Assembly: GCA_021397835.1 (NCBI GenBank)
Contig: JAJFZO010000882.1
Location: 3,352,501 to 3,416,500 of the forward strand
Direction: 5' to 3'
From: Moringa oleifera
Taxonomy: Eukaryota > Streptophyta > Magnoliopsida > Brassicales > Moringaceae
Length of the DNA: 64,000 nt
In this document: positions 1-12,200 of the stretch, in pieces
Position numbering within the stretch: position 1 is the first letter of the stretch
How the letters are laid out: each line of letters starts with the position of its first letter
Made by a program: the position numbers and the translations under genes
The notes under the pieces: model-generated
What the model was told of the DNA's origin: nothing
Database searches by the model: none
What the model saw: the letters and a program-made list of their open reading frames with translations, nothing else

Positions 1-1221
1 GTGCAAGGAAACGAGTACCGACTCATCGAATGTCACTTCAGTGGTTTGATCCATCAGACGAGCTTCGAATCTTGCTAGGCATTCATGGACCTAATAATGT
101 AGCTTCTACTATCAACTTCATGGAGATCTCTAGAGGAGAAGTTGGACCAGGGATTGTATTTTATGCTACAGACATAGTTGAACTCACTGATGAAATAGCT
201 GCAACTCTTGAGCATGGTGAAGGGGCAGAGGGAATGACAGTAACTGATGAGTCTGTGACAGACATGAGAGAACAAATCAGTGCAGCAGTCCAATCTTACG
301 TCGATGATAATAGTGAAGGTATCACTATCAAACGAATGCTTATTCTGTCAACATTTAGTAACATGGCCCAAGATATCTGCGCGCTGGCTGAGGACTTGAT
401 GGTTTCCCTCATTATATTGCCTTTTCACAAGCGACAGACTACTGATGGCACATTAGATACAGGCCATCCTGGATTTCGATATGTAAACCGTAAGGTAACA
501 TCTAAAGGGCACAAAGAATTTGTACTTACAACCGCTCTAGTTTATACAAAAATCACCTGCATGTTCTGAATGCTTTGCAATTGATGATGATTCTTGTCTC
601 AAACAGGTGCTCCGAGGTGCCCCATGCTCAGTGGGAATTCTGGTGGACAGATCATTTGGAACAATCGAGAAGATATCAAAATCACGAGTATGCACAGAAG
701 TGGCAGTCATATTCATTGGTGGAAAAGATGATAGGGAAGCACTAGCATTTGCAGGTCAGGTCTCACGGCATCCTGGAGTAAAACTCACAGTAATTAGATT
801 TCTAGTAGACAAAAATTTAGAAACTGCACAAAAAAGAGCTGCCAACAGCAGGGTCAGTGTGGCAGAGCAAGATGAAGAGATGAAGCTCGATGATGAATCC
901 TTCGCTGACTTCTACGAGAGACATGTAGCAGCGGGGCATGTTGCTTACATGGAGAAACATCTGGTGAATTCATCCGAGACATTCACTACTCTTAGGTCAT
1001 TGGAAGGTCATTACTCACTAATAATAGTAGGGCGAGGAGGGAGGGTGAACACAGTACTTACAATCGGATTGAATGACTGGCAGCAATGTCCAGAACTTGG
1101 TCCAATTGGAGATGTTCTTTCGGGGTCAGATTTCTCAGTAAGAACTTCTGTTTTGATCATCCAACAACAGCATACCAGAGGGCAACTAGAGGGCCTTGAT
1201 GATGACTTCTCTATTATGTAA
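1..1221 (+). CDS. CHX28: Cation/H+ antiporter, CHX28-like (3' part only)
   Basis: This is the C-terminal cytosolic half of a plant CHX (CPA2) monovalent cation/proton antiporter, an endomembrane or plasma-membrane transporter for K+ and pH balance. Two exons are visible: from before the window start to 494 (codons in frame from base 3), and 607-1221, joined by a GT-AG intron (495-606). Together they give 368 residues ending in TAA at 1219-1221. Family signatures are ELRILLGIHGPNN near the start and RGAPCSVGILVDRSFG at the start of the last exon, plus two universal-stress-like alpha/beta folds. The membrane-embedded exchanger domain lies outside the window. The CHX28 assignment rests on overall resemblance and on the adjacent NRPB11 and PHD genes, which are neighbours of CHX28 in Arabidopsis as I recall. 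It is convergent with the next gene, with about 640 bp between the two coding ends. Confidence 0.85.
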
Positions 1222-1861
1222 ATGTAGTCTCAAGACCTTAGGATAATAGTTCTAGGAGAGGTACAAGATCATTTGTAGAGATACAGTTGGTTGAACTAAC
1301 AGTAATCATGTATAATCTGCAGTGTGAAAGTCATCTGTATAAGAAAAATTGTCTTCAAAGAAGCTTACAAATTGACAAATAGATATTCTTAAGTTAGATT
1401 ACTTACTTTCTCTTCAGGCATTGGTGCCTTAATTGCCTTAAAATTTTTAATCAACGGGGATGGCTTGCAGCTTGTCCCAACCTACTTCACTTCCGAGGCA
1501 AATGAAACATGTGGCTGGTTATCAGAAAAAGCTAAAAACAACTATCATAGAGGCCATCAGTATGGCATAGGCCCCTAGCACAGTTCTGTTACCGGAAATC
1601 AAAATGTCTGATTTTTTTTTTTTTTTTGAGCAGGAACAAATATGAAGGTCCGTTGTACTCATAGATATCGCAAAACCTTCCCTTATGCAGGCTTTATTTT
1701 CATAACTATCCATCAATCCAGTACAAAAATCAGATTTTCAATAGAAGCTTGATCAACATCACACTGCATTCACATTAGCTACCACCCATTACAGAAAGGA
1801 CATCTGAAATCTCAAAATAAGTAAGTGAAACACAATGCTCGCAGAAGTGCCTCCATGCGCA

Positions 1862-3116
1862 TTAATAGTCCCTTGGATACTTCGTTACCTCAGCCTAAAA
1901 AAAAAAGAAATTGGAAATAGTAAGAATTAAGCTTAACAGTGAAGTGCTTGAAATCATCAAATGGCTTATTTATTCTCAATTTGATCACGTATTTCCTTTA
2001 AGCCAACCTACTATTGAACAAACACAGCCTAGCAGTTTCCCTACTCAGGGAGGAATGAATGAATGAATGTTTACAATGCGACATACACATAAGCCTATCA
2101 TTCCTACATTTAGAAATGCATCCAACAAATATACTTAATCTATAAGAAAAAAGAGCGACACTCAATGCTTTTACACGGGCGCATTCGATCGGCAACGCAT
2201 GGAATAGCAATGGGATCTTAGTTCATGTGGTCTGATTACTTGGAATAAGAAGACCCAAAAAATCTCTTTTCGAGTTTCATGTTGTGGATGTATAAGATAG
2301 ATCTCCCAGTTCATATTCTGATTCCTTGGTACACCAAACAGGGCCTGAGGAACAACACCAGACTGTTCTAATTATACTAGCAGTTGGATTTGAGATATTC
2401 TGCAGTGAAGCAACAATGTAGAACATGCAACAGTATCTGACACAATTCATTTACCATTTCTCAGGACACTTGACAAGAAATCAGCAGTGATCAAGACAAT
2501 TAAAGGAAGACCCAAACCCCCTTATGCCAGTAGGTTAGCAGCTTGATTTCAAAGGGCATGCTCTAAGACTTAGCCATAAGAATAAAATGAAAGAATACTA
2601 ACTAGATTGCCTAAAGTTTAAGCTGCCCGAACAGTAAAGAGAACAAGATGTCACACCTCGAACTGACTTTTCAGATGGTCAAGTTCCCTGTCTAAATCAT
2701 TGATAGCCTGGTTATACGCCTGCATTGGTGAAGACTGACTTGTCGTGTGAATCTGCAAGGCCCACCAGATTTGTTATAGCTCTAAATTAATAACATGGAA
2801 AGGGCATTCTATACACTACTACTCAGCAAGGTTTCAAACAAAAACTAAAAGACACATACAAACGTTATGTTTACAGTAACACAATATCAGCAGCTATATT
2901 CAGTTTAACCCCAACAATTTACTATTCAACCATTAACCATTCAATTTCCCTTATTAGCAATCAAATAAATAGACAAACCGTACATATTTTCAGTTTAAGA
3001 AACAGATCTATACATTCTAGTGTATCATGTGTACAAGATATTAGAAATATAATAATTAACATTTTCAAGAAAACATTGAAAAGATAATCTAAATGAATCT
3101 CTCTCTCTCTCTCTCC

Positions 3117-3169
<53 letters not shown>

Positions 3170-4120
3170 TCCACGCATTTAGACTACATGAGTGCAATCT
3201 TGACAAGTATATTAGTGAAGTATTCAGAATAAACTGTGCAATTAAGCTTATAAATCTCAGACAACCCTCGTTATGAATACACAAAAAGAAATCACAACCC
3301 CAAATAGAAACAACAAACTAATTCATCTTTTTTATAAGAAAAAAAAAAGAAAAGAGAGAGACTTTAAGCTTATACATAACACGAATAGAACCAACACTAA
3401 CAAACTACACATTTCTTCATCAAACTACATCTAAACTCTTCCAGGATAGTTCCCTGTCCTTGAAGCAAAAAGAAAGCTGTTTAACAGAAAACCCTTCTCT
3501 GGGCCAAAATGCTTGACTGTTCTCATCTTTTCAGGAACCGATTTCTCAAAAAAAAAAAAAAAAAAAAAAGCTTAAACGTACATGTCCATTATGTTCTTGT
3601 TCCCAGTAACCGAAATCAACATTTTATCATTTCCTATATGTTCGCTCCTGTTTTTCTTCTACACTGAGAATAACAAATTTTGGTGAAAGACACTGACCCT
3701 GACTATGATTTTGTACTGAAGAGGGTGAGGGAGCTTGTAACCAGCAAATAAGACGTTTTCATCTCTGTGCAATTGCCTGATCATAAACATTAATAAGAGC
3801 AAATAAAACAAGCAATTAGAAGCTAATGAACCAAAAAGTGACAAAAAGAACAACCAAACTTTGTTTTAGCAAATTAAAGCTACATGCGAAGAATGTTGCC
3901 GATAGTGTGGTCTTCTCTCTCTATCGTGAACGAGGCCGCATTGATTATCTTCGTGTCTCTCTCATAAGAAACCCTAAAATTAGGGGGAAAAAAGAAGCAA
4001 CAGCCATACAGTGAGGTCGAGAGAGAAATATGGTTTTTGCAGAGAAAAAGTTCGACATAAGAATTACTTTTTAGTGCCCTCAGGGACGACGAAACGCTCG
4101 TAGCGGTCAGGGGCATTCAT
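1862..4120 (-). CDS. NRPB11: DNA-directed RNA polymerase II/IV/V subunit 11
   Basis: This is the small Rpb11-type subunit that pairs with Rpb3 to nucleate polymerase assembly in the nucleus; plants share it between Pol II, IV and V. Five exons on the minus strand are read as 4120-4068, 3973-3884, 3776-3698, 2752-2657 and 1894-1862, all with GT-AG borders. The lengths (53, 90, 79, 96, 33) sum to 351 nt, giving 116 aa, the length I recall for Arabidopsis NRPB11. The protein begins [18 protein letters not shown] and contains [22 protein letters not shown] and [19 protein letters not shown], the hallmark Rpb11 dimerisation core. The last 33-nt exon ([10 protein letters not shown], stop) is easy to miss: reading through the exon-4 donor gives an early TGA after QFEV. 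Intron 3 carries a compound microsatellite. Confidence 0.95.
3098..3165. repeat. Compound microsatellite (CT)n-(AT)n-(AC)n
   Basis: Three consecutive dinucleotide runs lie in intron 3 of the RNA polymerase subunit gene: CT to about 3115, AT to about 3134, then AC to 3165. Each run is nearly perfect. The length is likely polymorphic. Confidence 0.95.
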
Positions 4121-5864
4121 CGCTACTTTTTCCTCTTTCTCTCTCTAGAAAGCCTCTCCGCCTCCTGCAGAACAATCAACCCCATAGGAGACTGGCAACT
4201 CTGGTATTAAGGCGGCTGGAACCATCAAAACGACAGCGTTTTCGGATGCCAGGAAGTTTGCCATTGCCCAACATGTTTAGAGGAGATTTTCTTATCTTTC
4301 AGGAAAAACAAATATATATATACTTATATCTTTATTTCACTTTTCAAAAAAAAATTGACTCTTATTTTTAAAAAATAATAATTAGTAATTATATAAATAT
4401 TTATATAAAACTTTGGTGACTATCTTAAGCTAACAAATAAACATTAATATTTAAAAAATTATTAATTCAATTTTAATTTATTAATAAATTAAATTAAAAT
4501 TCATCAAATAATTCATAAATTAAAAATATTAAAATTAAAATTTTTGTATAATAAATTTTGATTTAAAATTTTTTAAATATAAAAATATATTCAAACTATC
4601 ATTTTAAAATTTTTTAATAGCAATATAATTTTTTTTCTTTTAAAAAATAGTTATAAATCAAAATTTATTTAAATTTTAAAAAATACATCAAAAATTAAAT
4701 AAATAATTTATATGAGTTATTTAAACGATAAAATTATTTTTAATTTTTTTATGGTTATTTAAATTAAAATATAATTTATAATAAAATATATATAAGAAAT
4801 TTTATCAATATATAGGCATGAGTTTGCATAATTATGGCAGTACAATCCATTTCACTTTAAACCCATTTTAATAAATTTATAAAACACAGTTTTGTGATTG
4901 TTAATCTTCAAAAATCAAAAAGATTAATTACTGACTAAATATATTTAAATAACAAAATAATTAATTATGTTAACTTTGTTTTCATTATATATTCAATGCT
5001 AATTAAATTTGGATCGACTTTCTTTTTGTTAGAAAATAGATTAATATCCCATTATAATATATATAGATGGACATAAATTTATATACATATATATTTATCA
5101 TTGTTATCGATGAAAGAAATAATTTAGTTTTAAAATAATTGCTTAAAATAAATTCAAACTGTGATCTAAAAAAAAATAAACACCGGCAAACAACACAATT
5201 TTAAGTAAGTGAACTTAATAATTGATTTAAAAATTCAAAGTAATGTTTTGAAAATTAATTAATATTAAAATAAATGGCATGAATTAATTATTAATTATTA
5301 TAAAAAGACAATATAATCAACATTCGTAAATTATTATCATTATTAATAAAGGAAAAATTTAAAGTGAAACACTTTAAGTAAATTCAAATGGTGAGGCACA
5401 CTGTTTTCAAAAAAATGGAAGGTGAAGGTGTACTGCTCTGAAAAATGTTGAAGCGACCTTATATTATAAGAAAAATCAAATATCGAAGTATAATGTTTAA
5501 AAAAAATTAACAAATTAAAAAAATAATATAATATTTTTAATAGATTGAAACCAAAAGGCGCCATTAAAAAAAAAGAGAGATGATTATCTCTTAGAGCAAT
5601 TGCTTCTTTTTAATCAATAATTATTAAATTTAAATTGATAGTTAAAAAAATACATGGTATTAATCAAAAGAAAACACAACATTTTTTTAAATTTATAGGA
5701 TTAGTAATATTGGTTTCAATTTCAATTCAAGAAGACTTTTACATTTAAAATTAGAGGTAAAAGCATGTCTTAAAATTGAAAGGATTTCTTTTTAAATAAA
5801 AATTTCTTATCCACAGGAATAATGGATGGTCTTGACCGCAGCATATTCTCCTTCTCATGCAGCA
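4121..5864. other. AT-rich intergenic region between NRPB11 and PHD gene
   Basis: This is the divergent spacer between two genes. The first 150 bases are the 5' UTR and promoter side of the RNA polymerase subunit gene, with CT-rich sequence near 4136-4165. From about 4300 to 5800 the sequence is extremely AT-rich with no supportable gene. A roughly 55-bp AT motif near 4526-4582 recurs almost exactly near 30308-30365, so part of this spacer is an interspersed repeat. Confidence 0.7.
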
Positions 5865-5940
5865 AGTTGCGATTGGTCAACACAGTCCCCAAACTCACAC
5901 TCTAACTTCGTATGCGACGTGGCAGCTTCTCATTGGTGAC
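5865..5940 (+). promoter_or_regulatory. Proximal promoter elements of the PHD gene
   Basis: Two inverted CCAAT boxes (ATTGG, near 5872 and 5932) flank an ACGTGGC G-box-like core near 5917. This GC-richer block follows a long AT-rich spacer and lies about 110-190 bp before the likely 5' UTR. Its role is inferred from position and motif only. Confidence 0.35.
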
Positions 5941-6049
5941 TGAGTTTCAGTTCGACCGTAACTCGCCGTGGATTAGCCCAGACTCCCTGGCGTTAAAAAG
6001 AACCAGACGACACATACACACGCCTCTTAACGAAACAGAAGATCTCTAG

Positions 6050-6226
6050 GTATGGCCGATTGTTTTTCCGTTTCCTTACACCAAAAAAGAAAAAAAAGAA
6101 AAAAATATTATTTTATTTAGTTTTCCACCCTCCAAAAAGGAAAGGAGCCTAGCTTGGTTTTGTTTCCATAATTAAATGTTTTAAGTTATTATTTATTTAT
6201 TTTATTAATTTTTTTTTTTTTTTTAG
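6050..6226 (+). other. Possible 5' UTR intron of the PHD gene
   Basis: A GT donor after ATCTCTAG at 6050 and a long T tract ending in AG at 6226 would form a 177-bp intron ahead of the start codon at 6294. No coding evidence bears on it, so it is an inference from splice-like signals. Confidence 0.35.
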
Positions 6227-6293
6227 GGAGCGAGATCCCTAAAATCTAAACCCAAACTCAAAAAATTCAAAACCAAAGGCAAAATCCCTCACT

Positions 6294-9200
6294 ATGGCCT
6301 TTCACGTAGCTTGCCCAATTACATGGTATATTTTCACTCTCCTCTACTCCCTCTCTCTTTTAAACCTCTCTCTCTTGGTTCTCCTTCTAAGGAGAAGTCA
6401 TTTTATTGTGTGTTTGTTTTTCTGCTTTGCTCTTCCCATTTTTCTCTCCATCTTGTATTTTGCAGTCGGCGAATCTGCTTCTGCTCGCTAGGGTTTCCGC
6501 AGAGTCTCCATGGCGCGAAATCCAAGGTCGACTTCTTGAAGGAGGTCGCTACGGTTGAGGAGTTCTTAAGGGGGCCGTGGGGCGCTAGGGTTTCCGGGGA
6601 GGGAACTGTCCAGGTTCAGGTGCCCAGGGTTGTTCCGGTTCCGGCGCCCGTTCCGCCGCCTTCGACTCCCGCCGTGATTGCAGATGGAGGCGGTGGTTCC
6701 GGCGATGTTGGGGAGGAGGCTGCCGCTGCCATGTCGGCGCACACCAAGCGTGTGGCCTTGCAAAAGAAGGCTGCTGCTGCAATGGTGGCTGCAGAGGATT
6801 ATGCCAGGAGGTTCGAATCTGGTGATATTGCGGTGAGGTTCTTGCATTGTACAATTTATTATATGTTAATGTGCATTTTGAGTATGTATGTATGTGTTCA
6901 TGTGTTTGTGCAAATTGTGTATGCATATTTGTTCTTTTTTTTTTTTTAATACTTATGGAAGTATAAGTTTTGGTTGTGTTCCTAAATGTCAGCTAATTTT
7001 GTTGTCATTTTCATTGACTTTAAATGTTGTTACAATGGTTAATTCGAATTTGGCAATCGCAAATAGGGAAAGTTGTATTTATATTCATATGTCTCCATAC
7101 TGTAATAGAATTTTGTTTAGTTTTTTGCAACTTGAATTTGTCGATTATTTGGTTGGGAGGTTATTTGAATTTGAGCTGATTTGTTTATAATGGTTGGGAG
7201 TTGGTTTTCTGTCTAGTGGTTTCTTTGAATTTTTTTTTTAACTGATTTCTGGTTAGTAGGCTAATTGGTGATATATCATGCTATTATTTGCAAGTACATG
7301 GATGGTATTTATGTTATCTTTTGTTTGTTTGACCTCTATTAAGTGTGAACTCGTGGATGATATTGCAGGTATATGTGCTTGAATTCAAGCTAACTTTGTT
7401 TTATCTTATGGAAGGCTGTAGATTTTGTTCTAATGCTTCATTTTAATTTTGGTAACTGTGATGTAGTATTGCAATTTGGTGACAGCACTCAATATTCTTC
7501 ACTGAACTATGGGTTTGTTTTATTGTTAAGTTTGCTGTGTTAAAATGTGAGGTGTGCCATGTTCTGTATATGTGTGCATATAGGTGTCTCAAAGTTAAAT
7601 TTTTTGTAGTGCTTGTTTTGGATATGATGATTTGCAGGTTTCCTTGTGTTTTGATGGGCATATCGAGGTGATTTTTCGTTAGGTTTCTCTTCATTCAGCT
7701 AACTTGGATCTTACTTTCCTTCTGTTGTTCTCAGATTGTACTATAATATTCTTTCAGATTGGCCTTATGCTGAGTTTGTATTTTGAGTGGACAGTCAGAT
7801 CTGTTTCATCTAGTTTTGATTTTTTCATAGGGTTAACTTTTGTTATGCAAAGAAACAATAACTTTGAACAAAACCCTAACGAGCTTGTGAATGAGGAGGA
7901 GGTATGTTTTATTCTGGTACTCTTATGAAATCAATGATCTTTGTGGCACAGGTTGCCTCAAGGGATGCTGCTGGAGAAGAGCATGGTCAGTCCAATGTGA
8001 ATGTAATGTGTCGGATGTGCTTTTTGGGTGAAAATGAAGGAAGTGAGAGAGCAAGGAAGATGCTCTCCTGCAAAAGTTGTGGCAAGAAGTACCACAGAAG
8101 CTGCTTGAAATCTTGGGCTCAAAATAGAGGTATCTTTTCACGACTTGTACTTCTTGTGAGGTTGCCAATTCTAGTCATTCTTATGGTTCCTATGATTGCA
8201 GATTTATTTCATTGGAGTTCTTGGACTTGCCCCTCTTGCAGAATTTGTGAGGTAAGTTGCAGATTATTAATTTAATATTCAAAAATCCTTTTTATTTCTT
8301 TCTACATGTGAAAGCCAAATGGATCACGATCTTACTTTCACATGCTAAACTTAGCATAAAGCTGACTTTCCTTGGAGTCTTTTTGTTCTATAAAAAAACC
8401 TATACAAAAAAAGTTAATGAAGGACCACTTTTCTATTTGATGTATAATTAATGAGAAGATATGAAAGTGTGCAGAGAGAAAGTGTACGGAGATAGGGTGG
8501 CGCCTTACACCATTAGGATAGATAGGAAATATTTGAACTTGTTGGAGGGGGAGATAATGGAGGGATTTGCGGATAACAGAGCTAGGTAGAGGAAAGCGGG
8601 TCTCACTGTATTTGTTTGAAAGAGATATGAGATGGTTATGGCTAGCCATGGATAGCCTAGTGGTGCCCAAGAGAAAAACGAGATGGATGAGAAAAAGGAC
8701 AGAGGGGAGAAGAATCTTGTTAGAAATAGTTAGGTCGAACATTAGTGGGGAGTTTCTGCGATTGATTGAAATTACAAATGGAAGGGAGAGAACTATTTAT
8801 ATGCTGGACGAGGGTGAATGTTTTGGATGGTGGAGGCTAGTGATAGATTTTTACAGAACAAGGATTGCCGAAAAGGAAAATAGAAGTGAGGGGAAGAAGG
8901 AGGAGATGGGTGTAGTCAATAGGAGCTAGAAGGTAGCGGAAGGTGTGAAGCGGGGTACGGATGTTTGCCCACTTTGTGGTTGAGTTTGTTTTGAGCACAA
9001 CGGGTGATGGGTCATAACAGAGCGGTATAACAGAGGATAGAAAGAAAACTTGGAAGTTGGTGGTGATCAAAGTTGTGAGTACCGAAAAAGATGAGGAGGT
9101 AGAGTTACTCAAATTATCCAATTGGGTGAAGGAGACGATTTTTTTGGGTTGAAGCGCAAATATGGGTCTGGGTCACGGGCTTGTTTCTTGCTCGAAGCCC

Positions 9201-12200
9201 AAAGAGCTAAATGAGTTTGGGGGAATTAATGAGGGTATAAGTTGGCTGGGCTAGGGTTTATTAAAATATATCCAAGGATTTACTTAGAAAAGGGACATAC
9301 TGTTATAATAAGAAGGATCTAGGCTAGTTTAATAAAGATATGGATTGGGTTCAAATTTTGGGTTGCCATGGGTTATGACACTAGATTTTAGGAACGGGTT
9401 AAGCCCATAAGAATTGGGTTGGAATCTTGTTAGTCTAATAACCTAAATTTATGAGTTAGGTTTGAGTGGTGATTCGTTTCACATTGTGAAGTCAACAGGG
9501 GTGTGGTTAGGGCGAGTTAGGCATCATAGATGTCCAATGAAATAGGAGTGGGAATTGGGGTTAGAAGGGTTTCAGTTAGGTGGGATTGATTCTTTGTTGG
9601 AGGAAGAGCTTGGTTTGACTATCGTAGAGATCAGAACGCGAGCATGAAGCAAGGATCACGGGGAAGGGGATATTGTACCAATTGAGGTAAGTACTTTTAC
9701 TGAGGGATGTAATATGGTTTTCTTGAAAATGGCGAGGAATACGGCTTTGTGGTCACCCTGTTGCCAATGTGTCGTGAAGCGATGAGGGAAGTAGGGGAGT
9801 GTAGCAATTGTAGAGTCATTGGGGGAACTTGTGCTATGTGGGGGATTAGGAAATTTCTAGGAGAAGGATTTGGCTAAAATTTGTAAGGCATTGGTTTTGA
9901 CTTTTGAGGCTTGGAGGAAGAGGCCTTACAATTATTCATAAAGATAGAGAGGTGGAGATGGTACAGTAAGGAATCATGCAATAAGGGGAAGGAATCATGC
10001 AAGAAGAGGAATTGTAGGAGTACCACTAGGAAGCTCAGTAGGTTAAACTTTGCAGTTAACTAAGAAAAGGATTCAAAGGGAAGGAAACGGGTTTTGGACC
10101 CATTAGTAGTCCGAGCAGTCTTCTTGAGAATGGTTTTAAAGATTCTAAATTTGAATGTGAAAGAGTTTCATAGCATGGATAAAAGGATTACCATCGAGTA
10201 ATCAATCAATAAGTGGAGAGTAGGTATCAAATGCTTACGAGAGACTAAAATGATGGAGATGACTTTGGGGGTGGTGAATAGCTTGTGGGCTAGGCAGAAG
10301 AGTGAATGGGAAGCTAAGGTAGCACACATGAGTTCACATGGAATCTTAACTTGATGAAATGGCACGATGGGCAGACTGAAAGAAAGTTTGGGTAGAATCA
10401 ATGTCCTTGTCTTGTGTTTTTATAATGGAAGAAAGTGGGTAGAATGGGTATTTACTAGTGTGTGTAGGAGCAACATTAGGGGGGAAAGCTAGGCATTATG
10501 GGAAGACTTGTGGGAATGTCAGAGAAAATATTGAGGGATCTCGTGGGTGATTGATGGGGACTTTGTTGTGGTTCTATTTCCACATGAGATGTGAAAGTAG
10601 GAGTGGAGGGGATGTTTCAAAAGAATTTAGGCAGTAGTTTCGGACTTGAGGTTAAAGGATTTACTGTTAAAAAGGAGGTGCATTTACATGGTCTAATTTG
10701 AGAGACATGGCTAGATTCCTAGTCTGAAATTGATGGGAGGATAGGTTTCCTTGTATGCAGCAAGTGTTGCTGCCTAAAACTACTTTTGATCACAACCCAA
10801 TAATGTTGATAGGGATTTAAATGGGGTCCTTGCCCATTTAGAGAATAGGTGGTCGTTGGAGAAGGGTTTCGATGAATTAAGGAGGGCTTGGTAAGGAGCG
10901 GAGGTGGAAGGTAATACAAGTATTATTGTGGCAAGGGAATTGTGAACGATTAAGTGAGATCAAAAAAGTGGGGTAAAGAGCAATGTGGGAACTTGGGACA
11001 AAGGATGATGGAACTTTGATGTGATTTGCAAGAGATTGACAATATCATTAGAAAAGGAGAGAGAAATAAATGGTGACTTGGTGCGATTAATGAAGCTTCT
11101 ATAGTTAAGGGTATGTGACAGGAATACACTTTTTTTCCATGAAATTCTTCAATGAAATGGCTAGTGCATATAGGAGGTACAATTGGTCGATAAAAAGGAG
11201 TAAAAGGAGGGGGTAAGTAATTTTTGCAAAAACTTACATTAGGAAATAGAAAGTTGGTGTCCTAAGTTAAAGGGTTTGAATTTCTAGTAGATTGATTATG
11301 TATTGCGGGAGAAGATTGAAAACGAATTTGAGGAAGAGGAGACAAGGAAGGCTTTAATGGAGTGTGATGGGGACAAAGCCTGGGCCCTAATGGTTTTTCA
11401 ATGGTATTTCTGAAATCAAGCTGGGAGACCATGAAAAGTGACATCTTGAAAGTGTTTGCGGAGTTCCATAAAAATGGAAGTTTGTGAAATTCTGTTAATT
11501 CCAGGGAAAAGGGGGCTGTTAGTATTGGGGATTATAGACCTGTAAGTTTGATTGTGTGCATATATAAGCTGATCTCTAAGGTGCTTGCTAAAAAGGTTAG
11601 GCTGGTAATTGATGAAATGGTTAGTGAAACTCAAAATACGTTTGTTAAGGGGAGTCAAATTTTGGATGCAATGCTTACTGCAAATGTGGACAGCCAAATG
11701 AAATCTAGGAGGAGTGGAATTGTGTGCAAGATAGACATAGTAAGTATGATTGTGTTTCGTGAGATGTTTTGATGTGCATGCTGAAAGAGTGGGTTGTGGC
11801 AGTAAATAGTGCAACTGAATTTTTTGGTGCATCTCAACAACTTCTTTTGCTGTCATGGTGAATGGGTGTCCATCAAAATTTTTCAACTCGGCCAAGGGTA
11901 TTAGGCAAGGTGACCCACTGTCATTGTTACTGTTTATTTTGATCATGGACAAATTATCATCAAAGACTGTAGACAAGGGACTCTTGGAGGGATTCATAGT
12001 GGGTGGACAAGGATGCAAGGTGATGGTGTCGCGCTTGTTATTTGCTGATGATACAATAATTTTTTGCTGCAAAAGAGTAGCAAGTGATTACTTTATGAGG
12101 TATTTTACTGATTTTTGAGGTAGCGGGCTGAAATAAACCTAGGTAAAATAGAGGTTGCAGCAGTGGGTGATGTAGTAAATGTGGAGGAGTTGGTTTCCCT

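Noticed and set aside
2961..3284. Minus-strand open frame with poly-Cys-Val
   Set aside because: The protein is a translation of the AC/AT/CT microsatellite inside an NRPB11 intron; no coding signal.
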